From assembly GCA_021907015.1 (NCBI GenBank), contig CP091064.1, positions 2,170,001 through 2,234,000 of the forward strand: 64,000 nucleotides of DNA, written 5' to 3'. A program made the position numbers and the translations under genes. The notes beneath the pieces were generated by a model, which was given only the letters and a program-made list of their open reading frames with translations, was not told where the DNA came from and did no database searches. Source of the stretch: Pectobacterium sp. PL152. Lineage in GTDB: Bacteria; Pseudomonadota; Gammaproteobacteria; Enterobacterales; Enterobacteriaceae. Positions within the stretch are counted from its first letter, which is position 1, and every line of letters starts with the position of its first letter. This document shows positions 33,677 to 50,220 of the stretch, piece after piece.

Positions 33677-34632
33677 TTAATAACCGAGATCTTTCTTGGT
33701 TTCATATTCCTGTTTTGCCGTATCAGGCAGTAATAAACGTGATTCGGTTTGAATGAATTTTTCAGGCTGTTTGCCATCCTTCTTCATCGCTAATAAGGCA
33801 TCAAAAGCAGGCCCTGCCATATTAGGCGTTAATTCAACGGTAGCATTAGCTTCGCCATTCATCATGGCTTTGAAAATATCAGGGACGCCATCAATGGAGA
33901 CAACTTTTATCTGTGAACCCGGTTTCAAACCTGCTTCTTTAATTGCCTGAATAGCGCCTATAGCCATGTCATCATTATGTGCATAAACCGCACAGATATT
34001 TTTCCATTCTGCTCGGCTTTAATGAAGCTTTCCATGACCTCTTTACCCTTGCTACGAGTAAAGTCTCCTGACTGTGAGCGAATAATTTTTATCTGCGGAT
34101 CTGAAGCTATGCCTTCAGCAAATCCTTTCTTGCGATTTATCGCGACGCTAGCCCCAACCGTTCCCTGTAGTTCAACAACATTACAAGGTTTGCCAGCAGC
34201 CTCTTTCACGAGCCATTCTCCTGCCACCTTTCCTTCATAGACGCTATCAGAAGCAATAGCAGCGGTGTACAACGATGGATCGCTTACCTCAATCGTTCTA
34301 TCAAGCAGAAACACTGGAATTTTTGCTTCCTTGGCTTCCTGTAAGACTGGTGCCCATCCTGTTGCGACGACCGGAGCAATAAATATGGCATCGACCCCCT
34401 GTGCGATAAAGGAGCGCACGGCCTTAATCTGGTTCTCCTGTTTCTGCTGAGCATCCGCTATTTTTAACGTTATTCCACGCTTCTCGGCTTCCTGCTTTGA
34501 TACTTTGGTTTCTGCAGAGCGCCATCCTGATTCTGAACCAATCTGGGAAAACCCAACAGTTAAGGGTTTTGCCTGTACGGCACCACATAACGCCGTGCTT
34601 ACAGCAACAGCTACCAGTAAACGTCTGTACAT
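33677..34632 (-). CDS. ytfQ: galactofuranose ABC transporter, periplasmic binding protein YtfQ (frame broken once)
   Basis: About 318 residues when joined. Signal peptide LLVAVAVSTALCGAVQA before KPLTVGFSQIGSESGWR, then a type I periplasmic fold (AQGVDAIFIAPVVATGW, VELQGTVGASVAINRKKGF, SIDGVPDIFKAMMNGE). In E. coli YtfQ binds galactofuranose. One A is missing in the run at 33999-34003; repair gives NGKNICAVYAHNDDMAIGA. First gene of ytfQRT-yjfF, with a 191-bp gap before ytfR. Confidence 0.93.
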
Positions 34633-34688
34633 ACTTAAACTCCTTCTGTGTAGTCTTACAGCTACTTAGTCAGATTTCAGGTACAGCA

Positions 34689-34717
34689 TAGCGCTACAAA
34701 TTTCTGCTATAGCGCTA
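34689..34717. promoter_or_regulatory. paired palindromes upstream of ytfQ
   Basis: ATAGCGCTAC occurs twice, with the perfect palindrome TAGCGCTA at 34689-34696 and 34710-34717, 21 bp apart (two helical turns), 57-85 bp upstream of the ytfQ start. A CG-centred palindrome of this kind is the usual LacI/GalR-family operator form. The regulator is not in the window. Confidence 0.45.
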
Positions 34718-35034
34718 CCGATGTGATGTTGGCAGATATCACTAACAAGTGAATGCAACCCGAAGGATCGCTATGGAAAACGATTTATCCTTCACTCAGG
34801 TTGTAGATAGTTTTAGTTCAAATATCGAACAAGGTGGATGAGCAAGTTCACAACCTGGTATTACGGTGATTTTGTGCATATTTACAGCTAAATCGACACG
34901 ATCTGACAGAGGAACATCAAAGAATTTTATCTATTAAATAACAATATGTTAGATTAATTCGGGATCTAAAGACGGGAAATAACGGGGAAATCAAGAAGAA
35001 GGGTGCGAGACAGGATCGAGCATAAAATACAGAT
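34718..35034. other. intergenic region between ytfQ promoter and rRNA operon end
   Basis: About 320 A/T-rich bases. I see no coding frame with family similarity and no RNA gene here. Confidence 0.4.
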
Positions 35035-35068
35035 CAAAAAAACCCTTCACAATAATGTGAAGGGTTTT
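35035..35068 (-). terminator. rRNA operon terminator
   Basis: On the minus strand CCCTTCAC and GTGAAGGG form a perfect 8-bp stem followed by seven T, immediately after tRNA-Trp. It ends the rrn transcript. Confidence 0.9.
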
Positions 35069-35071
35069 ATT

Positions 35072-35147
35072 TGGCAGGGGCGGAGAGACTCGAACTCCCA
35101 ACACCCGGTTTTGGAGACCGGTGCTCTACCAATTGAACTACGCCCCT
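35072..35147 (-). tRNA. trpT: tRNA-Trp (CCA)
   Basis: 76 nt with encoded 3' CCA. AGGGGCG pairs with the 3' acceptor arm, anticodon CCA lies in CTCCAAA, and the T-arm contains GTTCGAGTC. It is distal in the rrn operon, after tRNA-Asp, as in E. coli rrnC. Confidence 0.97.
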
Positions 35148-35155
35148 AAATAGGG

Positions 35156-35232
35156 TGGCGGAACGGACGGGGCTCGAACCCGCGACCCCCTGCGTGACAG
35201 GCAGGTATTCTAACCAACTGAACTACCGCTCC
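35156..35232 (-). tRNA. aspT: tRNA-Asp (GTC)
   Basis: 77 nt with encoded CCA. GGAGCGG acceptor start, anticodon GTC in CTGTCAC, T-loop GTTCGAG. It lies between 5S and tRNA-Trp. Confidence 0.97.
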
Positions 35233-35282
35233 ACCGAATTTCTCTACAACCACCAGATTACTCCGGCTTACTGCTTAATTTG

Positions 35283-35402
35283 ATGCCTGGCAGTTCCCTA
35301 CTCTCACATGGGGAAGCCCCACACTACCATCGGCGCTACGGCGTTTCACTTCTGAGTTCGGCATGGGGTCAGGTGGGACCACCGCGCTATCGCCGCCAGG
35401 CA
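35283..35402 (-). rRNA. rrf: 5S ribosomal RNA
   Basis: 120 nt, nearly identical to enterobacterial 5S: begins TGCCTGGCGGC and ends in GGGAACTGCCAGGCAT. Its ends pair (TGCCTGGC with GCCAGGCA). Confidence 0.97.
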
Positions 35403-35540
35403 AATTCTGTTTCATTCCAACCGTTACTTAACATGACCCTATTTCTCTGTCATCTCCGCAACCATCAGAACCAATCCTAAAACAAGCTGAATATCGGTTA
35501 TATGAGTCTTTCGTCACCCACAAAACACCTTCGGTGTTGT

Positions 35541-38447
<2,907 letters not shown>

Positions 38448-38590
38448 TCACAACCCGAAGATGTTTCGATTGATTCATCATCGCGCTGCGATTATTTGAG
38501 AGACTCATTGACAGACTGACTCGTCATGGACACCCGCAGGCATCCACGCTCGTTCAGCTGTCATGTTTCAATTTTCAGCTTGTTCCAGAT

Positions 38591-38602
38591 TGTTAAAGAG
38601 CA
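38591..38602 (-). promoter_or_regulatory. spacer boxA antitermination site
   Basis: The minus strand reads TGCTCTTTAACA in the 16S-23S spacer just before 23S. It is the NusB/S10-binding boxA that keeps polymerase termination-resistant. Confidence 0.85.
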
Positions 38603-38650
38603 AAATACTTCGCAGCATACTGTTTCCAATACGCTCTGAAGTCTTTTTAA

Positions 38651-38726
38651 TGGTGGAGCTATGCGGGATCGAACCGCAGACCTCCTGCGTGCAAAGCAGG
38701 CGCTCTCCCAGCTGAGCTATAGCCCC
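38651..38726 (-). tRNA. alaT: tRNA-Ala (TGC)
   Basis: 76 nt with encoded CCA: GGGGCTATAGCTCAGCTGGG start, anticodon TGC, T-loop GTTCGATCC. In the 16S-23S spacer, next to 23S. Confidence 0.97.
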
Positions 38727-38768
38727 ATCGTTGCTTACAGATACCTTACATACCACTCACGGAAGAGT

Positions 38769-38845
<77 letters not shown>

Positions 38846-38918
38846 ATTAAGGTATTTCTGCTCGTTATTTTCATCAGACAATCTGTGTGAGCACTTCACT
38901 CAACGCACATCTTCTTGG

Positions 38919-40460
<1,542 letters not shown>

Positions 40461-40610
40461 AAGATTTGTTTGATTTGCTGAACTCGTCAGCGATGCTCAA
40501 AGAATTATAACTGTTTATTCGTAATGAATTTACTGTTGTTCACTCTTCAAGACTTTTTATATCGTTAAGATACGGCCTTGTGAGTGCCCACACAGATTGT
40601 CTGATTAATT

Positions 40611-40622
40611 TGTTAAAGAGCA
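40611..40622 (-). promoter_or_regulatory. leader boxA antitermination site
   Basis: The minus strand reads TGCTCTTTAACA in the rrn leader, 151-162 bp before the 16S 5' end. Same sequence as the spacer boxA. Confidence 0.85.
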
Positions 40623-40652
40623 GTGCCACATCTTCCGTGGCGCGGGCCGCAT

Positions 40653-40680
40653 ATATTATGCTTTTCCGCTGTGAAGTCAA
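40653..40680 (-). promoter_or_regulatory. rrn P2 promoter
   Basis: TTGACT and TAATAT with 16 bp between them on the minus strand, followed by a G/C-rich discriminator, as expected for a stringently controlled promoter. Confidence 0.75.
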
Positions 40681-40760
40681 GTCATTACTGACCGCCTTCG
40701 TTGAATCTTTTTCTGTTACCGCAACCGCGTAAGTCGCTGTTGCCGTGTCAGTGGAGGCGC

Positions 40761-40815
40761 ATTATAGGGACTTCTCGCCGCCTGACAAGCGCTAAATGCA
40801 AAATAATTTTCGTTT
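40761..40815 (-). promoter_or_regulatory. rrn P1 promoter with UP element
   Basis: TTGTCA (40783-40788) and TATAAT (40761-40766) are 16 bp apart and followed by GCGCCTCCACTGACACGG, essentially the E. coli rrn P1 core. Upstream, the A/T-rich AAAATTATTTTGCATTT forms the UP element. Confidence 0.88.
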
Positions 40816-40839
40816 GTCTACTATTCACCCACAAAGCTA

Positions 40840-41697
40840 TCAAAGTGGTAGTTTTTCCAGCGAATCGAAGCCATAGCGCTGCAATATTGGCCACAACGTA
40901 GCGACTTTAGGTGTAATCGCCAGGCAATAAACCAGATTCTTATCTGTCGAAAGTGGCGGATTATCCAGATTGGCAATTAGCCACGCTGTTCTTCTGGCAA
41001 TAGCGGCACCAGAATCGACAAGGCGTGTTCCATCTGGCAACGCCACTTTCAGTTCTTCTGCTAACAAAGGAAAATGCGTACAACCCAGAACAACCGTATC
41101 TGGCGGCTCCGGTAAACGCAGCCAAGGACGCAGGATTTTTTGCAGTTCGGAAATGGAAATCGTCTCCCCCTGCAATTTTGCCTCTGCCAATTCGACCAGC
41201 TCTGACGACCCGAGAGACAAAATCTGGCAATCCGTTGCAAAACGGGCAATCAGTTCGTGCGTATAGGGACGTTGAACCGTTGCGCGCGTCGCCAGTAGGC
41301 CAACAACACCGTTACGCGTCAGCTTAGCCGCAGGTTTCACCGCAGGGACGACGCCCACGACAGGGAAAGTAAAACGCTCACGTAACGCAGGAAGGGAAAT
41401 CGTACTCGCCGTATTACAGGCAATCACAACCAGTGCGAGCTGATGGCGTAGTTGAACGGCGTTAACAATTTCAACCACGCGCTCGATAATAAACTGCTGT
41501 GATTTCTCACCATAAGGAAACGCTTCGTTATCGAATGCGTATATATAGTGAAGATCCGGCAAGAGCTGCCGGATTTCATCATAAACAGACAGCCCGCCTA
41601 CGCCGGAGTCGAAGACCAGAACCGTAGGACGGGATAGCCGGTTAGAAGGTATAGCTTCCTGTGAGATAGTATTCTCGCCCTGCCGTGCGGTAGCCAT
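40840..41697 (-). CDS. murI: glutamate racemase
   Basis: 285 residues, the E. coli length. It makes D-Glu for peptidoglycan. Catalytic Cys motifs VIACNTAST and [10 protein letters not shown] are both present, with [14 protein letters not shown] at the N terminus. The start MATARQG at 41697 is chosen by comparison with E. coli; the longer frame to 41742 lies inside btuB. It overlaps the btuB 3' end by 56 bp, a known arrangement, and is followed by the rrn operon. Confidence 0.95.
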   Translation of the reverse strand: MATARQGENTISQEAIPSNRLSRPTVLVFDSGVGGLSVYDEIRQLLPDLHYIYAFDNEAFPYGEKSQQFIIERVVEIVNAVQLRHQLALVVIACNTASTISLPALRERFTFPVVGVVPAVKPAAKLTRNGVVGLLATRATVQRPYTHELIARFATDCQILSLGSSELVELAEAKLQGETISISELQKILRPWLRLPEPPDTVVLGCTHFPLLAEELKVALPDGTRLVDSGAAIARRTAWLIANLDNPPLSTDKNLVYCLAITPKVATLWPILQRYGFDSLEKLPL

Positions 41698-43486
41698 ATG
41701 CCGTCTCGTAATCTTTATCAAACAGGTTGGCGATTCTACCACGAACTGTCAGATGAGAGGTGACTGGATATGAGGCAGCGAGATCCCAGAGGCTTACACC
41801 ACCGAGTTTGACAGAGCGTTCAGGAAACGTGCTGAAATCTTTGTCATAACGCTGACCAAGGTAATGGTATGCCACACTCCAGTCGAGCTCGTAAAACTGC
41901 CAATCCAACTGATATTTAACTTGCTGTTTAGCCCGGCGAATCAAAGCTTCATCGGTGATAGCGTTACGTGAATCCACATAATCATAGCTAACACGATGGC
42001 TAACGGGGCCGGTATCAAAAGCGGCTATTGCTTCAACACCCTTAATTTCAGCTTTATCTATATTTTGAAAAACCCAGTTAGTCCCACTCGTTGAAGTGAT
42101 TAGGTTGTCAATATCATTACGATATCCAGAAACGCGCCATGTAACTGGCCCAGTAAGACCTTCAACTCCACCTTCCCACTGTTTACTCTCTTCAGGTTGG
42201 AGCTCTCGATTACCCCCTGATCTACCATACAACTGCCCCATATTTGGCGCTTTAAACGCAGTGCCATAAGAAGTAATTAAACGATAGCCATCAATAAATT
42301 CCCAAGAGGCCCCTGCTTGCCAAGTGTTATGCCAACCGAATTCAGATTGATCATCACCACGCACAGACCCTTCAAGCACTATCGAAGCAAAGCTCTGCTG
42401 ACTGGTCAGGTAAATACCCGTGTTATGCTGGCGTTCTTCCCGGTTAACGTTGGTTGAATCTGGCTTTATGGTTTGGTTTTGCCAATCAACACCTGCACTC
42501 ACAGTACCCGTACCTACTTGCAGCGTATTGCCCCACTGCACGTTGTATTGTTGAGAATCAACTAGCGTCGCACCGCGCTCATATGGACCTTTTTGCGAAT
42601 CGTAGTCGTAATCCTTGCTATAGCTATAGCTTCCGATAAGTTGTGAAGAATAAATCCCGCTCTGATAATGCAGGCCAGAATCCCAAGTTTGACCATAGAG
42701 CTGGCGTGTGTCCTGCCCCCAAAACCGTCATAACCGGTACGGTTGTCATAGCCGTAGCCACGCAAAAACCGCTAACTTCATCACTAAATTGTTGACTGAC
42801 TGCGCCATAGAGTAATTTACTCATAAATCCATCACGATCTGGCTGACGCGGCGCATCTGAAGCGGCAACATCAAAACCTTTGGTGTATAGATAATTCCCT
42901 GCCAAGGTCGCTGTTGTGCTATCGCCCAAGGCTTGCTGCGTTGCCGCATCATAGGATTGGTAACCATTAGATCCCACACCTGCAGCCAATGTGGTGCCAT
43001 TCTTCTCTCTGGCGGTGATGATGTTTACCACACCACCAATAGCATCAGAACCATAAACCGCAGAACGAGCGCCACGGATATACTCTATCTTTTGAACCAG
43101 AGAGAGGGGAATTTGGCTGAGGTCAGAAGAACCGCTAATACCCGCCTGATTCAGACGAATACCATCGATCAGCACCAGAACGTGGTTAGAGTTAGTCCCA
43201 CGAATAAACAACGAGCTTTTTGCCCCAATCCACCATTCTGCCCAATATCCACACCCGGCAAACGGCGCATAACATCAGTCAGGCTTTTTGCCTGCCAACG
43301 GTCTATATCTTCTCTTGTCACGACAGTCGTGGGCGCCAACACCGAAGACACCGGCTGTGCGAAACGATTTGCCGTTACAACCATGTCATCGGCATTTTTT
43401 TCCGATGACGAATTTTGATTTTCCTGTGCCCAGCCAGAAAATGCCGTGACGGAAAGCGCCGTCAGCAGCGAAATTTTTTTAATCAT
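41642..43486 (-). CDS. btuB: vitamin B12 outer-membrane TonB-dependent transporter (frame broken three times)
   Basis: About 615 residues when joined (E. coli 614). Signal peptide ending GWAQ, TonB box DDMVVTANR, plug domain ([56 protein letters not shown]), then a 22-strand barrel ending [13 protein letters not shown] with terminal Phe. It imports cobalamin with TonB energy. Missing bases: A at 43217-43221, T at 42764-42768 (minus strand), G at 42716-42720. Repairs restore family sequence. A cobalamin riboswitch precedes it. Confidence 0.94.
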
Positions 43487-43559
43487 TGTTAAAGCATCCG
43501 AGAAATAATAAGGATGCCGCAGGCTCTGTTAATAGCACGCGATATGCAGAACCAATTGC

Positions 43560-43775
43560 GACGTATTCCGGCAGGTCTTCGGGCTTGGATGCCGTTGTCG
43601 CCACAAATCGTCAACGACGGTAGGGGATACAACGAAAGCGATGACTTCCCATCCTCAAAAGTTGAAGACAGTGTCTGCATAATAATGCTATCGCCGGGGC
43701 ATTCCTTACCGCTGCGCGTCAGCTCCAGATTTACACTGGATTCCCTTTTAACTTGTGGTACAAGGCCGGACGCTC
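43560..43775 (-). ncRNA. cobalamin riboswitch in the btuB leader
   Basis: The minus-strand leader contains AAAAGGGAATCCAGTG followed by a hairpin and GCAGCGGTAAGG, then further down AAGCCCGAAGACCTGCCGG, the B12 box. This order is diagnostic of the AdoCbl riboswitch; in E. coli btuB it blocks translation when B12 is plentiful. Edges are approximate. Confidence 0.88.
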
Positions 43776-43914
43776 ATCCTACAATCGCGAATTGTGGAAG
43801 TCTAGACTTCTATATCATTACAGGATAATCACGTAACAAAACTGGACTTCCTGACCGGATTCCCTACAATTCCCGGCCAATAACACCCTTTTAGACGCTT
43901 TTGACGAGAAAACC

Positions 43915-45018
43915 ATGACGCCAGAAATCCTGCCCATCGAACAATACGACGACCAGCTTGCAGAGAAAACCGAGCGTCTGCGTGGGATGATGGCACCGTT
44001 CAATGCACCAGAGCCTGTCGTCTTCCGTTCTCCCGTCAGTCACTATCGGATGCGTGCCGAATTTCGCATCTGGCACGAGGGTGACGAGCTTTACCACATC
44101 ATGTTTGACCAGCAAACCAAACAGCGCATTCGGGTCGATCGCTTTCCGGCAGCTAGCGAGTTAATCAATCGCCTGATGCCGGAGCTGCTTGCCGCAATCC
44201 AGCCCGATTCCGTCCTGCGTCGCAAACTGTTTCAGATAGACTATCTGTCCACCCTGAGCGGCGAAGTGATCGTTTCACTGCTGTATCACCGCGCTCTGGA
44301 CGAGGAGTGGCAGGAGCATGCCCGTGCGCTGCGCGATAGCCTGACGGCGCAGGGGTTCCGCCTACAATTGATTGGCCGCGCGACAAAAACCAAAATCTGC
44401 CTCGATCGCGATTATGTCGATGAATGCCTGCCGGTTGCAGGTCGGGATATGATTTACCGACAGGTAGAAAACAGCTTCACGCAGCCGAATGCCGCAATCA
44501 ATATTCAGATGCTGGAGTGGGCGCTGGATGCGACGGCGGGATCGACGGGAGATTTGCTGGAGCTGTATTGCGGCAATGGTAATTTTTCACTCGCGCTGGC
44601 AAGAAATTTCGAACGCGTACTGGCGACGGAAATCGCCAAGCCATCCGTCGCGGCAGCACAGTATAATATCGCGGCGAACCAGATAGAGAACGTGCAGATT
44701 ATCCGCATGGCGGCCGAAGAATTTACGCAGGCCATGCAGGGTGTGCGTCAGTTTAACCGCTTACAGGGCATCGACCTGACAAGCTACCAGTGCGAGACCA
44801 TTTTTGTTGACCCACCGCGCAGCGGACTGGATGACGAAACGGTTAAACTGGTGCAGGCATATCCGCGCATTCTTTATATTTCCTGCAACCCGGAAACGCT
44901 GAGCAACAACCTGCAAACACTCTCAGAAACCCACGACATTCGCCGTCTGGCGCTGTTCGATCAATTCCCTTACACCCACCATATGGAGTGTGGCGTGCTG
45001 TTGGAAAAACGTCAGTAA
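43915..45018 (+). CDS. trmA: tRNA (uracil-54-C5)-methyltransferase
   Basis: 367 residues. SAM-binding [16 protein letters not shown] (about 218-233), [14 protein letters not shown], and the catalytic nucleophile region [13 protein letters not shown]. It makes ribothymidine 54 in tRNA and m5U341 in tmRNA. Divergent from btuB as in E. coli. Intact. Confidence 0.96.
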   Translation: MTPEILPIEQYDDQLAEKTERLRGMMAPFNAPEPVVFRSPVSHYRMRAEFRIWHEGDELYHIMFDQQTKQRIRVDRFPAASELINRLMPELLAAIQPDSVLRRKLFQIDYLSTLSGEVIVSLLYHRALDEEWQEHARALRDSLTAQGFRLQLIGRATKTKICLDRDYVDECLPVAGRDMIYRQVENSFTQPNAAINIQMLEWALDATAGSTGDLLELYCGNGNFSLALARNFERVLATEIAKPSVAAAQYNIAANQIENVQIIRMAAEEFTQAMQGVRQFNRLQGIDLTSYQCETIFVDPPRSGLDDETVKLVQAYPRILYISCNPETLSNNLQTLSETHDIRRLALFDQFPYTHHMECGVLLEKRQ

Positions 45019-45057
45019 CGCATACAAGCTGGCGGGCTACCCCGCCAGCATCACCGG

Positions 45058-45444
45058 CTATAACGTCTCGCTCTCGTCTGCGGATACGGAATCCGACTCT
45101 TTTCTGCGTCGCAGTTTCAGGCCAATCCAGAAAACCAACACCACGCACAGGATTGAAGGAATAAAGTTCGATCCAATGGCAGGATATTCAACGCGCACAA
45201 TGGCGCTGTAAATCAATAAGCCCAGCAGAAAACTGGCCGCCGCCAGCATCGGAATACCTTCCGGCATACTGTGGTGCAAATAGCGTTGATGCAGGCAATA
45301 AATAGACAAGACCAGCGCAATCAAGGGAAAAATCGAGAACGGAACAATACTGCTGAACAAGGCGGCGAATGCGCCATTGACGGATAAGCCCGCAATCAAC
45401 GCCAGCACCAGCGTACCTTTTTCTTGGTGAGGTTTTTCTGTCAT
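45058..45444 (-). CDS. yijD: YijD family inner-membrane protein (DUF1422)
   Basis: 128 residues with four hydrophobic segments (about 11-30, 37-50, 65-82, 90-107) and charged ends. Matches E. coli YijD in position next to fabR and in its sequence. Function unknown. It follows fabR after 35 bp on the same strand, so it is likely co-transcribed. Confidence 0.85.
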   Translation of the reverse strand: MTEKPHQEKGTLVLALIAGLSVNGAFAALFSSIVPFSIFPLIALVLSIYCLHQRYLHHSMPEGIPMLAAASFLLGLLIYSAIVRVEYPAIGSNFIPSILCVVLVFWIGLKLRRRKESDSVSADESETL

Positions 45445-45479
45445 GGTTTCTCCCTTTTCATGTTGTTGGTATAGAGGCT

Positions 45480-46109
45480 TTATGGCACGGTAAAGCTACT
45501 ATCGTGTTCTTTTCTGTACCAGTAATAAGCACCTTTGGCGATCATCCGCAGTTGCAGTACCAGCCGCTCTTCCAGCTGTTTACGCTGTTCCAGAGAAACA
45601 TCCAGCGCTTCTGCCCCCGCGCTGAAAACAATGGTCACCATCGCTTCCGACTGCGCTTCCGCAAAACTGCGGGGAATATGGTTTTCTACCTCAAGGTAAT
45701 CCGCCAGTTCAGCGATAAAATGCTGAATTTCGCGCGCAACTGCCGCACGGAAAGCCGCCGACGTCCCTGAACGTTCACGCAGCAACAGCCGGAACGCATT
45801 GGGATTATTGCCGATAAATTCCATGAAGGTGGAAACCGACGTCCTGATTACGCTACCGGTCTTGGCAATACGCTGCCGAGCCTGTCGCATTAACTGACGC
45901 AGCATCAGCCCGCTTTCGTCAACCATTGTCAGCCCCAGTTCATCCACGTCACGAAAATGACGATAGAAAGATGTCGGCGCAATACCCGCTTCGCGGGCGA
46001 CTTCACGCAGACTCAGGCTGGCAAAACTGCGCTCAGCGCTTAACTGGCTAAATGCAGCTTCTATAAGGGAACGACGAGTCCGTTCTTTTTGCTGTGCTCT
46101 GACACCCAT
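45480..46109 (-). CDS. fabR: HTH-type repressor FabR
   Basis: 209 residues. TetR family: [23 protein letters not shown], then an all-helical ligand domain ([17 protein letters not shown]). FabR represses fabA and fabB and balances unsaturated against saturated fatty acids. The start MGVRAQQ matches E. coli; the frame continues four codons upstream. Divergent from sthA. Confidence 0.95.
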   Translation of the reverse strand: MGVRAQQKERTRRSLIEAAFSQLSAERSFASLSLREVAREAGIAPTSFYRHFRDVDELGLTMVDESGLMLRQLMRQARQRIAKTGSVIRTSVSTFMEFIGNNPNAFRLLLRERSGTSAAFRAAVAREIQHFIAELADYLEVENHIPRSFAEAQSEAMVTIVFSAGAEALDVSLEQRKQLEERLVLQLRMIAKGAYYWYRKEHDSSFTVP

Positions 46110-46320
46110 TATGCTGCCCAAATGATCTCTCCCCTTTCCAGAGGGGCACTATAGCAAATTTTATTGTCCGCAGAATGAGACAAAGTTTGCCATATTAAGA
46201 ATGTGAGAATCTGTTTCCATAGTAAAGGCAGGGATGATTGGGTTCTGCCGCCGTCGATGTTACAATCGCACGATGTTAAGGCCACGTTATTATTTTGTAT
46301 AAAAACAGGTTTAACCTACC

Positions 46321-47727
46321 ATGACTCTAGAACATCAATTCGATTATGATGCCATTGTGATTGGTTCCGGTCCCGGCGGTGAAGGTGCAGCAATGGGATT
46401 GGCCAAGCACGGTGCCAAAATTGCGGTGATTGAACGTCACTACAATGTCGGCGGCGGCTGTACCCACTGGGGTACGATTCCTTCCAAAGCCCTCCGCCAC
46501 GCCGTCAGCCGTATTATCGAGTTCAATCAAAACCCCCTCTACAGTGACAACTCCCGCATTATTCGCTCCTCATTTTCCGACATCCTGCGCCACGCCGACA
46601 GCGTCATTGGTCAGCAAACCCGTATGCGACAAGGATTTTATGAGCGTAACCAGTGCGAGTTGTTTTCCGGCGAAGCCAGCTTCATCGATGCACACACGAT
46701 CGCCGTTCACTACCCAGACAACACCCATGAAACGCTGACCGCCGCAAATATCATTATCGCGACCGGTTCACGTCCGTATCATCCGGCAGAAGTCGACTTC
46801 AACCACCCGCGTATTTACGACAGCGACTCGATTCTGCAACTCGATCACGAGCCTCAGCACGTCATCATTTACGGCGCGGGCGTTATCGGCTGCGAATATG
46901 CTTCTATCTTTCGCGGCCTGAGCGTTAAGGTCGATTTGATCAATACCCGCGATAGGCTGCTGGCGTTTCTCGATCAGGAAATGTCGGATGCCCTGTCCTA
47001 CCATTTCTGGAACAACGGCGTGGTAATCCGCCACAACGAAGAGTTCGAGAGTATTGAAGGGCTGTCTGATGGCGTTATCGTTAATCTGAAATCGGGCAAA
47101 AAGATGAAGGCAGACTGCCTGCTCTATGCCAATGGACGCACGGGGAATACGGAAACGCTGGGGCTGGAGAATATTGGCCTGAGCACCGACAGCCGGGGCC
47201 AGCTCAAGGTCAACAGCATGTACCAGACGGCGCTGGCGCATATTTATGCTATTGGCGATGTCATCGGCTATCCCAGCCTGGCATCAGCAGCGTACGATCA
47301 GGGTCGGCTCGCCGCGCAGGCGATTATCAAAGGTGACGCCAGCGCGCATCTGATCGAAGATATCCCAACCGGCATCTATACCATCCCGGAAATCAGCTCC
47401 GTGGGGAAAACCGAGCAAGAGCTCACCGCAATGAAAGTCCCTTATGAAGTCGGGCGCGCGCAGTTCAAACATCTGGCACGAGCGCAGATTGTCGGGATGA
47501 ATGTGGGGAGCTTGAAGATTCTGTTTCACCGTGAAACGAAGCAGATTCTGGGTATTCACTGCTTTGGTGAGCGCGCTGCGGAGATTATCCACATCGGGCA
47601 GGCCATCATGGAACAAAAAGGTGAAGGCAATACTATCGAATATTTCGTTAATACTACCTTCAACTATCCAACCATGGCAGAAGCGTACCGTGTAGCCGCG
47701 CTGAACGGGCTTAACCGCTTATTTTGA
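46321..47727 (+). CDS. sthA: soluble pyridine nucleotide transhydrogenase
   Basis: 468 residues. FAD-binding [35 protein letters not shown] (only the first Cys of the disulfide-reductase pair, as in SthA), NAD-binding [16 protein letters not shown] and [14 protein letters not shown]. It transfers hydride from NADPH to NAD+. Tail-to-tail overlap of 9 bp with oxyR. Intact. Confidence 0.96.
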   Translation: MTLEHQFDYDAIVIGSGPGGEGAAMGLAKHGAKIAVIERHYNVGGGCTHWGTIPSKALRHAVSRIIEFNQNPLYSDNSRIIRSSFSDILRHADSVIGQQTRMRQGFYERNQCELFSGEASFIDAHTIAVHYPDNTHETLTAANIIIATGSRPYHPAEVDFNHPRIYDSDSILQLDHEPQHVIIYGAGVIGCEYASIFRGLSVKVDLINTRDRLLAFLDQEMSDALSYHFWNNGVVIRHNEEFESIEGLSDGVIVNLKSGKKMKADCLLYANGRTGNTETLGLENIGLSTDSRGQLKVNSMYQTALAHIYAIGDVIGYPSLASAAYDQGRLAAQAIIKGDASAHLIEDIPTGIYTIPEISSVGKTEQELTAMKVPYEVGRAQFKHLARAQIVGMNVGSLKILFHRETKQILGIHCFGERAAEIIHIGQAIMEQKGEGNTIEYFVNTTFNYPTMAEAYRVAALNGLNRLF

Positions 47728-48627
47728 CAGGTTTTCCATATAGCCCTGCATATGCTCGCGGATGGTATCAGCAAGTTGCTCATAACGTCCGCGCAGCGGT
47801 GAACCGGGGCGATACACCAGCGCGATAGTGCGCTTGGGCTCCGGTTTATAGCACGGCAAATAGCAGACGCCATCGCGTTCGCGTTCGCGCGGAACCGACA
47901 ACGACGGCAGTAGCGTAATACCGCTTCCGGCAGCGACCATATTACGCAACGTCTCCAGGCTGGTCGCCCGGAAGTGCGTATCTTCATCCGCCCCCGCCTG
48001 AAAACAAAAGCCCATGGCCTGATCGCGTAGGCAGTGGCCGTCTTCCAGCATCAGCAGTTTCTCACCCGCCAGATCGGACATCGCCACACGTTCGCGGTTC
48101 GCCCACGGGTGATCCTGATAAATGGCCAGCTTCATCGGCTCATCAAAGAGCGGAACTTCGATAAAGGCTTCGGACTCTTTCACCATCGCCAGAATGGCGC
48201 AGTCCAGTTTGCCGCTGTCCAACTGGGCCAGCAACTGGTGGGTTTGCGCTTCGTGCAGATACATTTCGAGCTTGGGAAACGTGCGATGCAGCATTGGAAT
48301 AATTTGCGGCAGCAGATAAGGTCCTACCGTGGGGATCAGGCCGATATGCAGAGGCCCGGACATGGTTTCACCCTGCTGGCTCGCCATCTCTTTTAGTACT
48401 TTTACCTCGCGTAATACCGTTCGTGCCTGCTCGACCAGCAACAGCCCCGCTTGTGTAAACAAGACTTTGCGACTGGTTCGCTCCAGCAGCATCACGCCGA
48501 GTTCATCTTCCAGTTTACGAATCTGTCCACTGAGTGTTGGCTGACTCACATGGCAGGAATCTGCCGCACGCCGAAAATGACGATGTTCTGCCAGCGCGAC
48601 AAGATACTCTAAGTCCCGAATATTCAT
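47719..48627 (-). CDS. oxyR: hydrogen peroxide-sensing regulator OxyR
   Basis: 302 residues. Lys[24 protein letters not shown] and the peroxide-sensing Cys pair in [16 protein letters not shown], spaced nine residues apart as in E. coli Cys199/Cys208. Oxidation activates katG, ahpCF and others. The start MNIRDLEYL is chosen over an extension of 25 codons with no similarity. Intact. Confidence 0.96.
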   Translation of the reverse strand: MNIRDLEYLVALAEHRHFRRAADSCHVSQPTLSGQIRKLEDELGVMLLERTSRKVLFTQAGLLLVEQARTVLREVKVLKEMASQQGETMSGPLHIGLIPTVGPYLLPQIIPMLHRTFPKLEMYLHEAQTHQLLAQLDSGKLDCAILAMVKESEAFIEVPLFDEPMKLAIYQDHPWANRERVAMSDLAGEKLLMLEDGHCLRDQAMGFCFQAGADEDTHFRATSLETLRNMVAAGSGITLLPSLSVPRERERDGVCYLPCYKPEPKRTIALVYRPGSPLRGRYEQLADTIREHMQGYMENLSK

Positions 48628-48644
48628 TATTATTCTCCTTATCA

Positions 48645-48695
48645 TGATAGCTAACAGCGATAGATAGGATATCAATGAACGACAATCCCTATCAA
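48645..48695. promoter_or_regulatory. possible OxyR autoregulatory site
   Basis: The oxyR upstream region has spaced GATAG / CTATC elements (GATAG at 48646-48650, GATAG at 48659-48663, CTATC near 48689-48693), similar to the ATAG-CTAT pattern OxyR binds. No clear oxyS gene follows. Confidence 0.4.
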
Positions 48696-49149
48696 CATCC
48701 AAAATGAATAATATATCCCACCGAAGCGTATCTATTTATTTCTACAGGAATAAAACAATATTTTTACGATTTCGGTACCACTTGGGTATCTGCCAGACTC
48801 TAGCCACGCTATAACAAGCAGGCTAACATCTTCAAGCGATTTGGCAGCGACAGCATTTGTGTGCGTCGGGCAACAATACCCTTGCGAATGATGTCTGGAA
48901 AGCTGACCAGCGGCAAAGCAAGGAAAGCATCGAAACTGGTGAAGAGAAAATAGGATTGGATATTCAGAGGGGATAGCTAATCACGTCGCCGCGTGACCAT
49001 CATACTGTGATGTGCCGTGCGAATAGGAATCTCATCCCTGAGACTCCCCCTTTTCATGGCCGCTGTAAGTCACGTTGACAGGTATTCCGATACCCTTATT
49101 CTTCATTACCGCATGCGGCCTCGTTCTTCCTGAAATATTGCGTGTCGCC
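48696..49149. other. unassigned region between oxyR and metF
   Basis: About 450 bp with no recognised gene. The minus strand keeps a frame of about 45 codons in 48800-48950 (containing LPLVSFPDIIRKGIVARRTQ) without a convincing start or known family. It may be the relic of a lost gene. Confidence 0.35.
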
Positions 49150-50117
<968 letters not shown>

Positions 50118-50220
50118 AATGACGTAATCTGCTTAAAGAGTCAACGTTTTTCAGCTCAGCAGGTGGTGATGATTACTCACGGTAAATGAAAAAAGTTCAT
50201 GATGGGTTTCTCGCAAAAGC

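Noticed and set aside
48628-48900. oxyS small RNA next to oxyR
   Set aside because: No sequence resembling E. coli OxyS or a suitable terminator hairpin was found divergent from oxyR.
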